28,529 bases of DNA from Reticulitermes lucifugus. Its lineage: Eukaryota > Arthropoda > Insecta > Blattodea > Rhinotermitidae. A model generated the notes under the pieces. It did no database searches, was not told the DNA's origin, and saw nothing but the letters and a program-made list of their open reading frames with translations. The DNA lies in contig JAKCWW010004464.1 of the NCBI GenBank assembly GCA_026260175.1, forward strand, positions 12,582 to 41,110. The letters run 5' to 3'. This document shows, in pieces, positions 1 through 9,852 of this stretch. Each line of letters begins with the position of its first letter. The stretch's first letter is position 1. The translations under genes were made by a program, and so were the position numbers.

Positions 1-415
1 TACAAAAACACCCATACACATACAAAACAAAATACATACAGTAAATACAAGTACACACATTATTCTTCAAGTTATTCTCTTAGAACGTCACGTTTTCAGC
101 TATGTCTAACGAAAGTGTTTTAACGTAACTTAACGCGACGCAAAGGCCTTTTTTTAGTGTCTTTCCTAGAGGCTGAAAAACAGGCGCCCTAAACGTGACG
201 GAAGGAAAATTTGTCCGTTTCAGAATATCAGGTGGACAAGCAAAATATTTTGAAATTGGTACTTTCAACACAGGGATGTTTCTAGTCATAATCTGTAAGT
301 TTTGATCTGTGACGCCGTAAAGTCTGCTATACAACTGCACCCAGCCCTTTTTTACGCCCTAGTTCCTTTCCTGAAAAAGCAGGCGTAAAACAAGTGTTAG
401 TTTATTGACTTTTAG
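1..415. other. Featureless AT-rich DNA
   Basis: I see nothing assignable here. Short open frames on either strand have no recognisable motif and do not exceed what AT-rich noncoding DNA produces by chance. The first 60 bases are rich in short ACA/ATACA words, which is weak simple-sequence character only. Confidence 0.5.
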
Positions 416-419
416 GAGG

Positions 420-520
420 AACTTGCAGTCTCCTCCCTTACGACAAACAAAGATGGCGCCAGTATGCTCCTCCGAAACTTAGGTACTTTTCTACCAGACT
501 GCACGGTGTCACTCTCAACA
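420..520 (-). repeat. Fragment of the 'VVTPCSLV' dispersed repeat (copy 1)
   Basis: Read on the minus strand, the segment holding GTGACACCGTGCAGTCTGG followed by a GGAGGAGCATACTGGC stretch aligns with the better copy at about 4.52-4.67 kb, where the matching words are TGACGCCATGTAGTCTGG and GTGGAGCCTGCTGCC. Similarity is patchy and the family is recognised mainly from the other copies. This is probably an old copy of an unclassified interspersed repeat; it is not a gene. The boundaries are approximate. Confidence 0.45.
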
Positions 521-2585
521 CTACCTTAATATTGTTACTCATTGCCGCGAAAAACTTAAATGTCAAACTGCAATGTCTACATCCTTGTTCAGTTTGCAGT
601 TTTCAATAACATAGGCCTAAACCTTAGTTCGTTCAAGATTGTTATAATATACCCTCTGCACTGGCCCTCAGAAATACGTCCTCCAAGTTTTCTTGAGACA
701 AATTTTTTATCACTGTTAATTCAGGCGTTATATCCACCCCTGAATAGGTTCTTGTATCTTGCTTTGAAGAAGTCTATTTTAAAAATGCAAGCGAAGTATA
801 GGATAACGACTCCAATATTGCTTGGCCTGAGCACTTTAATAAAAGTATACATCACTCTGAGTAATGCAGCTTCAAAGCCCATTCTTTATTATAAATCTCG
901 CGTTAAAAATTGGAAGCGTGCTAGATCGTTAATCTACAGACCGATTCACACAGATCGTCACAGTAAGTGCTCGTGTTTTAATTACAGTATCTTCCAGAAG
1001 ATGGCACAGGAATGTCTGGTTATATGGATTTTGGATTTTATTCAATGTCATAAATATTCCGAAATTGCATATAAGATTTTGGGAAGAAGAAAGGAGATAT
1101 GCGAAAATTAATTTGGAATACAGGATCGCTAAGTAATTTGCTTAAACACAAATTTTCACACGTGGAATTTTTAGGCTGTATATAACCTGTACTTTGACAC
1201 TGCTTGTCAATCGCTATTGCACTATCCGCTTTTTCTTGCTTCGTCTTATTGTGTGTATCGAAGTTTAATGTCCCGGCCACACGGTTCTGCTGGTCGATTC
1301 TGTTCGATTGAAATAAAGGCGTAATTCATTAAGTCTGATAAAAATATGTCATTTAGGCATAACACATCTGAACCTTGGTAAGCCTGGCTTACAATATTAG
1401 AATTCTCACTTCTTATACATCAAAAGTGTATTAGTGCCCACAAATGCGTTGTGGATAAAATGTATTTCTTTGATTGTGAAGTGGTATTTACAGTTACCAC
1501 TCTTTTTTTGGGTGTTAATACTTACGTTTATGGGTATCGGACGAGATGAGATTTATGAACAGCCTATCAGATAACGTGAACCCCTGTCTCTTATTCGTAA
1601 CCACTCTAAATAAGTATTTATTATTTTCCAATAAAAAAATTTTCATTTTTTACGTGTATTTTAGACTGATTTATTCTAATGGCTTTTATTCTGTCTATAT
1701 GGCATTCAGATGAATTTACTTGTATGGAAAATGCCTGTCATTCTAACCACTAATCCTTTTATTGTAGCAAAAATGCAAACCATATAGTCGTATCAAAGAA
1801 ACGGACGATAAAAGTCACAACAGCCACATGAAATATTAAGGTCCATTTCCGTGTACGTCGCAGAGTATTAGGTGCCCTGTTCCCAGAACGTGCAGTCTCA
1901 GCACTTGATGTAAAAAGGACGTACCTACAGTACGTGGGACGTTCATATTGCTAAACACGACACTAAAATTAATGTGATTCAATGCACATTAAAATAATAA
2001 TATATCATATTCATGTTGCTTAGCACGAATACGAACGTTGACAGAACATACCAGTCGAAAGGCAAATTAATCCTCTAAATCCCAGGGGTAATTATTTATA
2101 TGTTCCACCTGCTATACCACTAAGAGAGACTTTTGCTATGCAATGTACTGACATGTGTCATGATTCTCAAACAAGAGACAGATTAATTTGTGTGTCTTTA
2201 TAATGGGCAAGGCGGTCGTTCCCTTTTCAGTAACAATCGAATTTTTATGTATAATTTAGATAGAAGTAAATCTTCAAAATATTAGGATATTTTTAAGAAA
2301 ATCGCCCTACTTCACATAATTCTACACAAGGTTTATATCATTGGGGCTTCACATAAATAACGAGGAAGAGACGTACCTTGCAATTTTGAAGCAAGAATTC
2401 TATTTTCCCCGTTTATACACAGCCATAGTTAAATTTAAATAAAGTGATGGTTGAAGCACCACGATTAATTTACTCGTATATTTTAATTATTTTGAGGTGG
2501 TTCATCCCGCTGTGTATATATTAACAACAATAAAATACTAATTTTACTAGAGTCAAACACAACTCTGTATTCTTCACAATAATCA
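521..2585. other. No recognisable gene; one 183-codon open frame
   Basis: The only notable object is an ATG-started plus-strand open frame at 560-1111 (183 codons). Its translation is rich in L, I, S, K and Y, has a few short hydrophobic runs, and shows no motif, signal peptide or repeat that I recognise. No splice-site framework or promoter can be argued around it. In AT-rich DNA this length is somewhat above the usual chance range but not decisive, so I do not call it a gene. The rest, to 2585, holds short AT-rich tracts only. Confidence 0.4.
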
Positions 2586-2589
2586 GCAA

Positions 2590-2625
2590 TATGTTTCGGC
2601 TTATAAAAAATCCATCATCAGGATG
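2590..2625 (-). mobile_element. Retroelement 3'-end motif, CTGATGA...GAAAC type (copy 1)
   Basis: On the minus strand CTGATGA (2615-2621) is followed by TGG, an A/T-rich spacer, GCC and then GAAAC (2593-2597). This 'CTGATGATGG ... GCCGAAACAT' arrangement recurs near the 3' ends of many retroelements in animals. It also resembles the conserved core of a hammerhead ribozyme, but here the intervening helix could form only about two pairs and carries an extra U. About 60-100 bases further on the minus strand there is a short AT-rich tail. I infer a relic of a retroelement terminus; its class is undetermined. Confidence 0.4.
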
Positions 2626-3556
2626 TATATAAGAATCATAAAGATAAAATCAGCGACTGTAATATACCTAAGTCAGGCTCTTCCTAACTTGTTACATCAG
2701 CCACAAATTCATGACTTAGATGATCTTCATGCATGTTCGGAATACAGTGTGCTAGTTCGAGAATATACAAAACCATTCCCTTTTTTTCATTATCTCAAAA
2801 AATATAGGAATTTAGGAAACTGTGTTGATTTTGCAGAATTTGTTTGATATATCTATACCAATTATTTCCGAAACATTTTTCGGTCTGCTAAATATTCACG
2901 GCGTTTTGTTCTATGTAACAGAAGCAAAGGTAAGGGTTCGTAAGTAGCGATTACTAAAGTTGTTCGATGTAAATAAAAACTGAAATGCTTCGACAAATTT
3001 TAGTACTGCCACCAACATAAAATTTCATTACAAATTCCTTGAGGGATTCTCGAGTTGTTCCAGACAGACTGACGAACGGACAAACGGCCTGGGCAGCTGT
3101 AATAGGCGCCCACGGATACGCGAGCTCGCCTAAAATTTAATTTCAATAACACTTATGAAATCATGTATAGCACGTGTAGCGTGTTTATTGTATTATTTGC
3201 AGGCGCCGAACAAAGTTAATAGTAAGCTGCTGTGGACACTTTTCAGAAACTGAATAGCGAAATAGAATGATCGGGCCGCCATTGCTTGAGAAGAGTAAAG
3301 GAAATTAGCGTCATGCAGGGAAGTGACTGCCTTGACCTGTTGATACAAACAGCTAATCGATATGTCCACAATTATTCCACATTCTGATGCTCGTTACAGA
3401 AAGCAGGGCAATCCAGTCACACTTATTGCAATACGATAACCTATTGTGAGGCGACTGATGAGCAAGAAAGCGATATGTAGCACAAACTTACACAGTCTGA
3501 CAGAGATATATTAAACCACTTATGAGAAACTGTTCAGAATCGCTGTGTAAAACATG
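2626..3556. other. No recognisable feature
   Basis: No coding or RNA feature is supported. Around 3015-3095 the words TTTCATTACAAATTCCTTG and CAGACAGACTGACGAACGG recall, weakly, the degenerate tail of a dispersed insect repeat similar to the one near 8.04 kb. The evidence is too thin for a separate call. Confidence 0.4.
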
Positions 3557-4375
3557 CCTACTTTCCTGATAAGCTAATGCATTCCCTAGTCTGTCTTACG
3601 ACAGGTCCGTAGCCTTTTCCAAAGCGAGTTCTCCATAGGGTGCGAGCTATTACTTCCTCTTTCAATTTACAGTACCCTTTCTTTTCCTTAAGGTCATCCA
3701 GTAGCATCTTACGTTTTCTTCCTCGTCTTCCTGTCACTTCTATCCTTCCCACAATCTTCCCTTCAATATCGTCTTTTAGAAAGCAGCTCGTACGCAAAAT
3801 GTGACCAATCTAGTTAGCCTTCCTTATTTTTATTGTAGGCAGGATACTCCTTTCTCCTTGGCTCTGTGTAATACTTCTTCATTTCTCACACGATCGGTCC
3901 ACCTGATCTTCTCCATCCTTCTTCAGCACCATGTTCCAAACTTTCCAGATACTTCTGATCTACTTTCCGAAGTGTCCACGTTTCAGCAACACACAAAGCT
4001 ATGCTCTAAATGTAGCACTTTACTAGTTTCTTCCTTAAACCTAAGTCCAATTTGCTCGTGAAAAGAGTCTTCTTATTGAATGCTGTTTTTGCTATTGCAA
4101 TAATGGATTTAATTTGACGTGTACACCTTGCATCATTTGTTATCATGCTACCCAAATAGTTTAAATATTCCACATTCTTCTGTTGTTTTTGGTTTATCAT
4201 TATCTGTATTGGGGATAGTTACCTTGAGATTCTCATTATCTCATTTTTTTCCACATTCACTTCCATTCCATAGCGTCTTCCAGTTTCAATTAGTCTATCA
4301 ATCCTGCCCTGTAGCACCGTTTCTTCCTCAGCCAGTACCGCGAAATAACACAAATCACGATATTCCGCTCTTTTA
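3557..4375 (-). pseudogene. Non-LTR retrotransposon reverse-transcriptase 3' end, decayed
   Basis: Minus-strand translation gives the C-terminal part of a LINE endonuclease/reverse-transcriptase protein in order: a degenerate segment ending LAEEE, then RIDRLIETGRRYGMEVNVEK, NVEYLNYLGSMITNDARC, LDLGLRKKLVKCYI, AETWTLRKVDQKYLES, RWTDRVRNEEVLHR, and lastly GRRGRKRK...LLDDLKEKKGY...LWRTRFGKGYGPVVRQTRE. The frame is broken by stops where tryptophans are expected (4006-4008 and 3810-3812), a frameshift near 3.95 kb with a further stop close by, and another stop near 4.22 kb. The FADD-type catalytic motif expected around 4.35 kb is not readable. Everything upstream (palm, fingers, endonuclease) is missing, as in a 5'-truncated insertion. 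The clade (RTE-, CR1- or Jockey-like) is not decidable here. The reading frame ends at 3558-3560. The element cannot be mobile by itself. Confidence 0.85.
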
Positions 4376-4520
4376 TCTCATTAGCACAACACAATAAAAG
4401 CGTCTGGTTCTTTGTTCCCAAAAAATGGACTTTCATAGTTAACACAAATTACATGAAAAGAAGCGAAGAACGCCGATCGAAGTCAAGAATATCGAATATT
4501 AAAATAACAAAATAACGTGC
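4376..4520. other. Unassigned spacer
   Basis: AT-rich sequence between the LINE relic and the next dispersed repeat. Nothing recognisable is present. Confidence 0.4.
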
Positions 4521-4522
4521 AT

Positions 4523-4665
4523 GGGCTTTGAGGTTTTCACGGCGATGAAGGAAACTTCTGTGTACATCTCCATGTCTGCTGGTGATTATGGAGGCAGCAG
4601 GCTCCACTGACACGGTAACAACCACCTACCAGACTACATGGCGTCACAACACAGAAGACACAATG
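4523..4665 (-). repeat. 'VVTPCSLV' dispersed repeat (copy 2)
   Basis: The minus-strand translation contains CVVTPCSLVGGCYRVSGACC followed by LHNHQQTWRCTQKFPSS, and the nucleotide sequence continues to CATCGCCGTGAAAACCTCAAA at the 3' side. From memory, this is a very common interspersed repeat in insect genomes that is often mis-annotated as hypothetical proteins. No intact open frame, terminal repeat or target duplication is visible, so the element class is unknown. Related fragments lie at 420-520, 5794-5861 and 8922-9032. It is the best preserved of the four copies at its 5' part. Confidence 0.65.
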
Positions 4666-5793
4666 CAAATTAGAATAACTTGATCCGAACAAAAACAAAG
4701 CAAGCAATAAACGAAAGCAAATCACTTGGCCGAAACACTGTTATGTCCGAACATTGTTTAGGAAATTACGTTCAGACGCCCACAGAAACTTGTGTGCGTC
4801 TTCATATAACGCGTCAGTTTTCTTGTCAAATTATAATAAAGTGGAAAATATGTAATCAAATTTTAGCTTCATTTTCTAATATAGAATTTAACAAAAATTC
4901 CTTCAACGGTTACTCGGTTTTTACGAATACATACAGACAGAGAAGAGAACAAGTGGACAGACGAAAATGCGGAAAGAGATGGCAACACTGACACGCAGTC
5001 TTGCAACATTTTCTTGCGAAAGCGACAAAAATTGCTTTCACTGGCTTGAGCAAGTTCACAAATAACTAACTTTGAATGTGAATCTACTTGTGTTTTAATT
5101 TGGACTAAGCAATGTTCTTTAGCTAGCTGTTCCACTGCATGCCCTTACGTTTTGTAGTTTCTAGGAAACACTAGCTTTTCGTAAAGGCCCAGACCCCTAA
5201 AGGCAGGCAGGCAGGCAGAAGGTTCGATACAGCCTTCATGACACAAAGTAGTGCAACGTATCTGTTAAACTTACGAACGAATCTGTAGGGTGGAGGTCGT
5301 GAAGGAGGGCGCTGTAATTTACTACGAGCTCGTCCGGAGGGCGGAAATCTCATCACAAACTGAGATTAACCTTATAATGAAAGACCCACTCAGAGGCGGC
5401 TGAAAGCCAGTACATATGAAATAAACCAACGGTTTTTAAAACATCTCGAAAGAATGAAGACTTCAAATGTCATGCAGTAATGAAGACATTTGTATGAGCG
5501 ATTTTAAACGTTTATGTATATGGATAAGTTTTCCAGAGCTCGTCCCATGGTCCACAGCGAAAGACGTTGGCCTTTAGGAGAGAGAACTCGAAACCTCTTT
5601 GGTTCTACGCGATTGATCGCGATTTTCTGTGCTGCCTTGTAATGGAAAAGCTCATGCTAATTTTTTAGTAAGATTTCAAACTCAGGTCAAAGAGTCAAGA
5701 GTGCCTCAGTCGCGTAACGAGAGAAACAATCAGAAAGGTATGTTATTAGACGTTTACTACCGCAATTCCTATGGTTTGATCGCACTAATTACA
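4666..5793. other. No recognisable gene; small simple repeat and palindrome
   Basis: It holds a short tetranucleotide run (GGCA, about four units, 5201-5218) and a perfect small palindrome CGCGAT-TG-ATCGCG at 5608-5621. Several open frames of 60-100 codons cross the area on both strands without any known motif. I see no gene. Confidence 0.4.
5201..5218. repeat. (GGCA)n microsatellite
   Basis: Four and a half tandem copies of GGCA, uninterrupted. It is short and of no evident function. Confidence 0.8.
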
Positions 5794-5861
5794 TTTTTCA
5801 ACGCCGCATAATCTCATGGATGAATTTAAACATTCCGAAGAAACATGCTGCCTCCATCCTC
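5794..5861 (-). repeat. 'VVTPCSLV' dispersed repeat, 3' half (copy 3)
   Basis: The minus-strand translation reads EDGGSMFLRNV, stop, IHP, stop, DYAAL. This corresponds to the part of the family seen at 8.93-9.03 kb (EDEGTTSLRNVGNYLPV). The two stops show it is not coding. The 5' part present at 4.52-4.67 kb is absent, so this is a fragment. Confidence 0.5.
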
Positions 5862-6114
5862 GTGGTCCAAGTAAGGCAAATTGTTCCTCCAAGATTCTGC
5901 AATCCAATAGATAAGACTGCACGACTTCACAACCCACAAGAGCATAATCTGAATTCGCACTGTCGTGAAATCCCCAAATATTACGATGAGCCTCTTGTTA
6001 GGTATTTTCTTTCTGATATTTCTTTAGTCTTATGTTCTAATATTCTCCTTGGCACTTAATTTTCCACATTTTTAATTTGTCCTCTCTAATTTATGTAAAC
6101 TGAGGACAGGGTTC

Positions 6115-6565
6115 CAATGAAGCCGCCGAAGAACATTATTTATATAAAAGTAGCCGCCACTGAAAAACATTACTTGTATGAAAGTAGCCGCCACTGAAAA
6201 AATTACTTTATGAAAGTAGCCGCCACTGAAAAGCATTACTTGCATGAAAATAGCAGTCACTGAAGAAAATTACTTGCATGAATGTAGCCACCACTGAAGA
6301 ACTTACTTGCAGGACATTAGCCACCACTGAAGAACTTACTTGCAGGACATTAGCCGCCACTGAAGAACATTACTTGTATGAAAGTAGCCGCCACTGAAGA
6401 AAATTACTTGCATGAAATTAGCCGCCACTGAAGAAAGTTACTTGCATGAAAGTAGTCGCCACTGAAGAAAGTTACTTACATGAAAGTAGCCACTTAAGAA
6501 CAATACTTCCACGAAATTAGCGGCCACTGAAGAACATTTCTTCAACGAAAGTAGCCGCCACTGAC
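6115..6565. repeat. 34-bp minisatellite, about 13 degenerate copies
   Basis: A tandem array whose unit begins GTAGCCGCCACTGAAGAACA and ends TTACTTGCATGAAA (34 bp). About thirteen copies run from about 6115 to 6565, with a partial last copy (GTAGCCGCCACTGA). Units vary in length (31-35 bp) by small indels, and GCCGCCACTGAA is the most conserved block. Two adjacent units (about 6288-6353) share the variant CAGGACATTAGCC, suggesting a recent duplication. Because unit length is not constant, no frame stays open through the array, so it is not coding. Confidence 0.93.
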
Positions 6566-7302
6566 TCCTGTTCTTTCCAGCTAATCAGTAAAGCAGTGTG
6601 CCACAATGTCTAACTACCCCTGAAATATGTATTGCGGTAATTTTCTTGGGAATGTTAAGGTCGTTGATTAATTGCGTTCCAGGAAGACTAATTTTACAAA
6701 TTTCGAGTGCAGTCCCGAACAACCGCCCTACCGAGGCTTTAATATTAATTATGTAAAATGTAATAACAAAACTATTCGGCTTGATTAAGTTCTTACTGTG
6801 GGTTCGTGCATCCAGTGTTTTAAATTTTTAATGTTCTGGTTATGAAACTTTACACATTAACACTGCCAGTGTACAAACATGAAATTGATTTGAGAAGTTT
6901 GTTTACACGTTTTTCATGTTTAGGTAATTGTTTTGCATGTAATCAATAAGTTATTATATCTGGTAATAGAACATCAAGTTTCACACACATATAAATCCAT
7001 CGCTTTTTAATAAAACCTTTGTAAACATATGCTCCTACGGTGAACTTTAATGTACTTTTTTGTTCTTCTCAGTGATCCAAGAAGTTCCCCACAAATTTTC
7101 TGTTCACGTTACTTATTTCCCTTTAAAAACAAAAAAAAGTAAAGTAACGTTCAAGGGGCCTACCAATATCACGTGTTTTGTTTATGTATATATACATACA
7201 AAGAAGGGGATGTTTTATTTAACGACGATGTTAATTTCTGGCATTGACGGTAGGTAAAAGATATGATGAAATGAAAGAAAACGACGATTAAATGATACTA
7301 AG
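6566..7302. other. No recognisable feature
   Basis: AT-rich sequence with short open frames that have no motif. I see nothing in it. Confidence 0.45.
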
Positions 7303-7415
7303 AGGGGAAAACCGAAGTACCCGAAGAAATCCCTGTATCAGTGTCACGTTCTACACCGCAAATCGCAAGTTAACTGACTCGGGATCCGACCTGGGCCTCC
7401 GTGCGGAGAGACAAG
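7303..7415 (-). mobile_element. Decayed tRNA-derived SINE relic
   Basis: Read on the minus strand, CCGCACGGAGGCCCAGGTCGG then ATCCCGAGTCAGTTAAC looks like a worn pol III B box (ideal GGTTCGAATCC) inside a tRNA-like arm. The minus-strand 3' part ends TTCTTCGGGTACTTCGGTTTT, a phrase I recall from the 3' parts of SINE-like repeats in polyneopteran insects. No convincing A box remains. This is a probable old SINE copy of a different family from those at 11-14 and 26 kb. Confidence 0.4.
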
Positions 7416-8030
7416 TGGACTGTATACACAATGCAGAACCTTTCCATTTCATTTTTTCTGTTTCCAGTTTAATTCATATTTGCTTGGAAACAACAATAGC
7501 GTTTCGTTTTTCGCTTAATTGTAATTTACGTTCTGCCTGCACGGTAAGAGAGAGTGTTTAACAAATGTAAAATGTACGGGAAAAATTGGCATATATAGGG
7601 TATAACAAAAATAAAACTCTAGAAATTAATTTTCGAAAAATAATTTCACCAATTTAAGTTGCACTGAATACTTCGGAAAAGTAGGGTAAACTTTTTTCTT
7701 CAAAACTATTCTTTATTTACTAGTTGGGTACTTCAGGGTCTTCCCAAGAATCTATCAAAATATTTAAATGCCTAACTACATAGTTCCTTGAGCAACTAAA
7801 AGAAAAAACGGCAAATACGTTTCACGACGTTTCGGAAAACAGCTGCATACTTCTAAAGGTACTTACACTACACTACATAGGGCAATAAATTACTTTTCCC
7901 TGTAAGTTTATAATATTTACCAAACCGAAACCGTTTCCAGTAGAAATTGTAGATCACAATCTTCCTCACTTGGATCCTCTTCTAAGAAAAACATGTTTTC
8001 TGTGAAATATGACTACTTTTAACGTACTTG
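7416..8030. other. No recognisable feature
   Basis: AT-rich, with no coding or RNA signal that I can defend. Confidence 0.45.
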
Positions 8031-8033
8031 CTT

Positions 8034-8100
8034 ATACCAAGTTTCATCAAAATCCATTCAGTAGTATTGGACAGACGAAAAATTCAACCAACCAGACGTA
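8034..8100 (+). repeat. Tail of a dispersed insect repeat
   Basis: The phrase ACCAAGTTTCATCAAAATCC, then ATTCAGTAGTATTGGACAGA and later AACCAACCAGAC, matches from memory a widespread motif in the untranslated parts of insect transposable elements ('aagtttcatcaaaatc.gttcagtagtttt...acagacagac'). No element boundary or coding part is visible, so only the fragment is called. Confidence 0.4.
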
Positions 8101-8470
8101 AAAGGGTATGACGTTCCCATTATGCTTTCACTTTACGCAGTTTGAGCAAGAAAAGCTTAGTAAATATATCACGGTTTGAAATGCAGTAAAAGAGAAGCCA
8201 CTTATACTTATAAGCTGAGATTTCGTTTGTCATTGGCACCAGCCACATATTGTACAGGAATATAAGGATAACGCACAACACATCTGACGCGTAATTTACG
8301 CTACAGATCGACCAGACCGTATACGCTATTAAGACATTTGGTTTCTATAATGGCATAACATCATTATCATATCGATAATACACGCATAAAAATTACGCGG
8401 CATTAAACATCAGAGGAGCAATGTGGTATGTGAGGTTCTGCCAGCAGAGTTGATGAAGATTAACGTTTTG
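8101..8470. other. No recognisable feature
   Basis: Unique-looking AT-rich sequence leading up to the 30-bp array. It includes one TATCGATA octamer near 8370. Nothing else is seen. Confidence 0.4.
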
Positions 8471-8920
8471 TGGAGTGTCACGCCTTTAGAAGCAGTCTTG
8501 TGGAGTGTCACGCCTTGAGAAGCAGTCTTGTGGAGTGTCACGCCTTGAGAAGCAGTCCTGTGGAGTTTCACGCCGTGAGAAGCAGTCTTGTGGAGTGTCA
8601 CGCCGTGAGAAGCAGTCTTGTGGAGTGTCACGCCTTGAGAAGCAGTCTTGTGGAGTGTCACGCCGTGATAAGCAGTCTTGTGGAGTGTCACGCCTTGAGA
8701 AGCAGTCTTGTGGAGTGTCACGCCGCGAGAAGCAGTCTTGTGGAGTGTCACGCCTTAAGAAGCAGTCTTGTGGAGTGTCACGCAGTGAGAAGCAGTCTTG
8801 TGGAGTGTCACGCAGTGAGAAGCAGTCTTGTGGAGTGTCACGCCGTGAGAAGCAGTCTTGTGGAGTGTCACGCCGTAAGAAGCAGTCTTGTGGCGAGCCG
8901 CGCCGTGAGAAGCAGTCCTC
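8471..8920. repeat. 30-bp minisatellite, 15 copies
   Basis: Fifteen head-to-tail units of exactly 30 bp, each made of TGGAGTGTCACGCC + a variable stretch + AGAAGCAGTCTTG. There are no indels. Nearly all variation sits in the middle, at the bases after CACGC (CTTG, CGTG, CGCG, AGTG, CTTA, CGTA and similar). The last unit (8891-8920) is degenerate at its start (TGGCGAGCCG) and end. Because 30 is a multiple of three, two plus frames and one minus frame stay open through much or all of it, giving ten-residue peptide repeats such as VECHALRSSL. These frames begin only at GTG, overlap each other and have no non-repeat domain, so I do not treat them as genes. The uniform length argues for recent expansion. 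Confidence 0.97.
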
Positions 8921-8921
8921 T

Positions 8922-9032
8922 TCTTGGACTGCCCGACGCTGAAGATGAAGGCACTACTTCCCTTCGAAACGTCGGTAATTATTTACCAGTCTGAATGACG
9001 AAACATCCCAGAAGACGTGAATCTTCATCAGG
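8922..9032 (+). repeat. 'VVTPCSLV' dispersed repeat, 3' half (copy 4)
   Basis: The plus-strand translation from the end of the minisatellite gives LPDAEDEGTTSLRNVGNYLPV then a stop. The nucleotide sequence runs on as GACGAAACATCCCAGAAGAC and ATCTTCATC, the usual continuation of this family. It shares the EDxGxxxLRNV segment with the copy at 5794-5861. The 30-bp array ends directly at its 5' side, so the array may have grown from, or inserted into, this repeat. Confidence 0.55.
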
Positions 9033-9633
9033 AGAGCATCCATTCTGCCAGAACAGCTGCGGATGACGAAGCCATTGCTCGCCGCTTGATGTTCCCTCAA
9101 GGACGCGTTTATGGCCGGGAAGTTTGTTGTTACTAGCAGTAAATACAGAGCTAAATGGTTATGAAGTCGGCTTTATTAAATCGCAGACTCAGGCAGCGAT
9201 ACGTTCTGCGCTTCAGGATATTGCGATTTACAATGCAGAGGTGTCAATTTAATTTGGTTGCACCATTTCAACAATAACAGGTGTTTTGGAGCAACAAGGC
9301 TCCAAGTACAGAATTTCGGTCCTCGGAAAATGTAAGAAGATTTACTGACAAGAAAATGTTACTCCATCTGGTAAAGTGTAAGGATGTGCTAAATATAACG
9401 TCTATTGATGAGTACACTCTTCAGTGCGAGCATTAAAACTGTTGTCTAATTTTAAAAACGGCGAAGATTTGGAAATTTCAAAGTTAGGTTATTCAGCCGT
9501 ATGACTATACGTTCTGTCTCATGACGTCACTTGTTTCAGAGAAGCAGCAGCTGCCGGTCCTTATCCCAAAATACTTCGCAACAAAACGGAATATTTCTCT
9601 TTAGGGTAAAACTACGAACGTCGTGATATACCT
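9033..9633. other. No recognisable feature
   Basis: Only short frames without motifs. A TGACGTCA octamer lies near 9522-9530, a CRE-like word with no supporting context. I call nothing. Confidence 0.4.
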
Positions 9634-9702
9634 TATATTGTTGTATAACAATATATTATATGCGGATGGATAGAAAAGTTCTGTCCTATCGATCCGCATA
9701 TA
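9634..9702. repeat. Two adjacent hairpins
   Basis: The first is a perfect 9-bp inverted repeat TATATTGTT / AACAATATA with a 4-base loop (9634-9655). Directly after it is a 17-bp inverted repeat TATATGCGGATGGATAG (9657-9673) with CTATCGATCCGCATATA (9686-9702), with one mismatch and a 12-base loop. Two strong stem-loops separated by one base are unlikely by chance. They lie about 150 bases upstream of the retroelement-like motif at 9853 and may belong to the same element. Function is unknown. Confidence 0.8.
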
Positions 9703-9852
9703 AACAACCAATTCTCTCTCTACACAGTAGACCAGTGATCCACCCTGAAGTGATCGCCTACAATTTTAACCATCATTTATACATTTTACAGTTTTAACAT
9801 GTACTTATATTGTTGGTTTTAGTTTATGTAATTTATACTCTCGCAAGTGTCA

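Noticed and set aside
3455..3480. Hammerhead core (CTGATGAGCAAGAAA)
   Set aside because: Only four bases separate the two core parts, so no stem II can form.
8471..8920. CRISPR array
   Set aside because: Units are directly adjacent with no unique spacers, and the context is a eukaryotic genome.
8470..8994. Open frames of 174 and 145 codons (plus) and 113 codons (minus) over the 30-bp array, as a repeat protein
   Set aside because: They start only at GTG, overlap in several frames at once, and exist because the unit length is divisible by three.
9520..9532. CRE-like TGACGTCA as a promoter element
   Set aside because: A single octamer with no gene or other promoter sign nearby is expected by chance.
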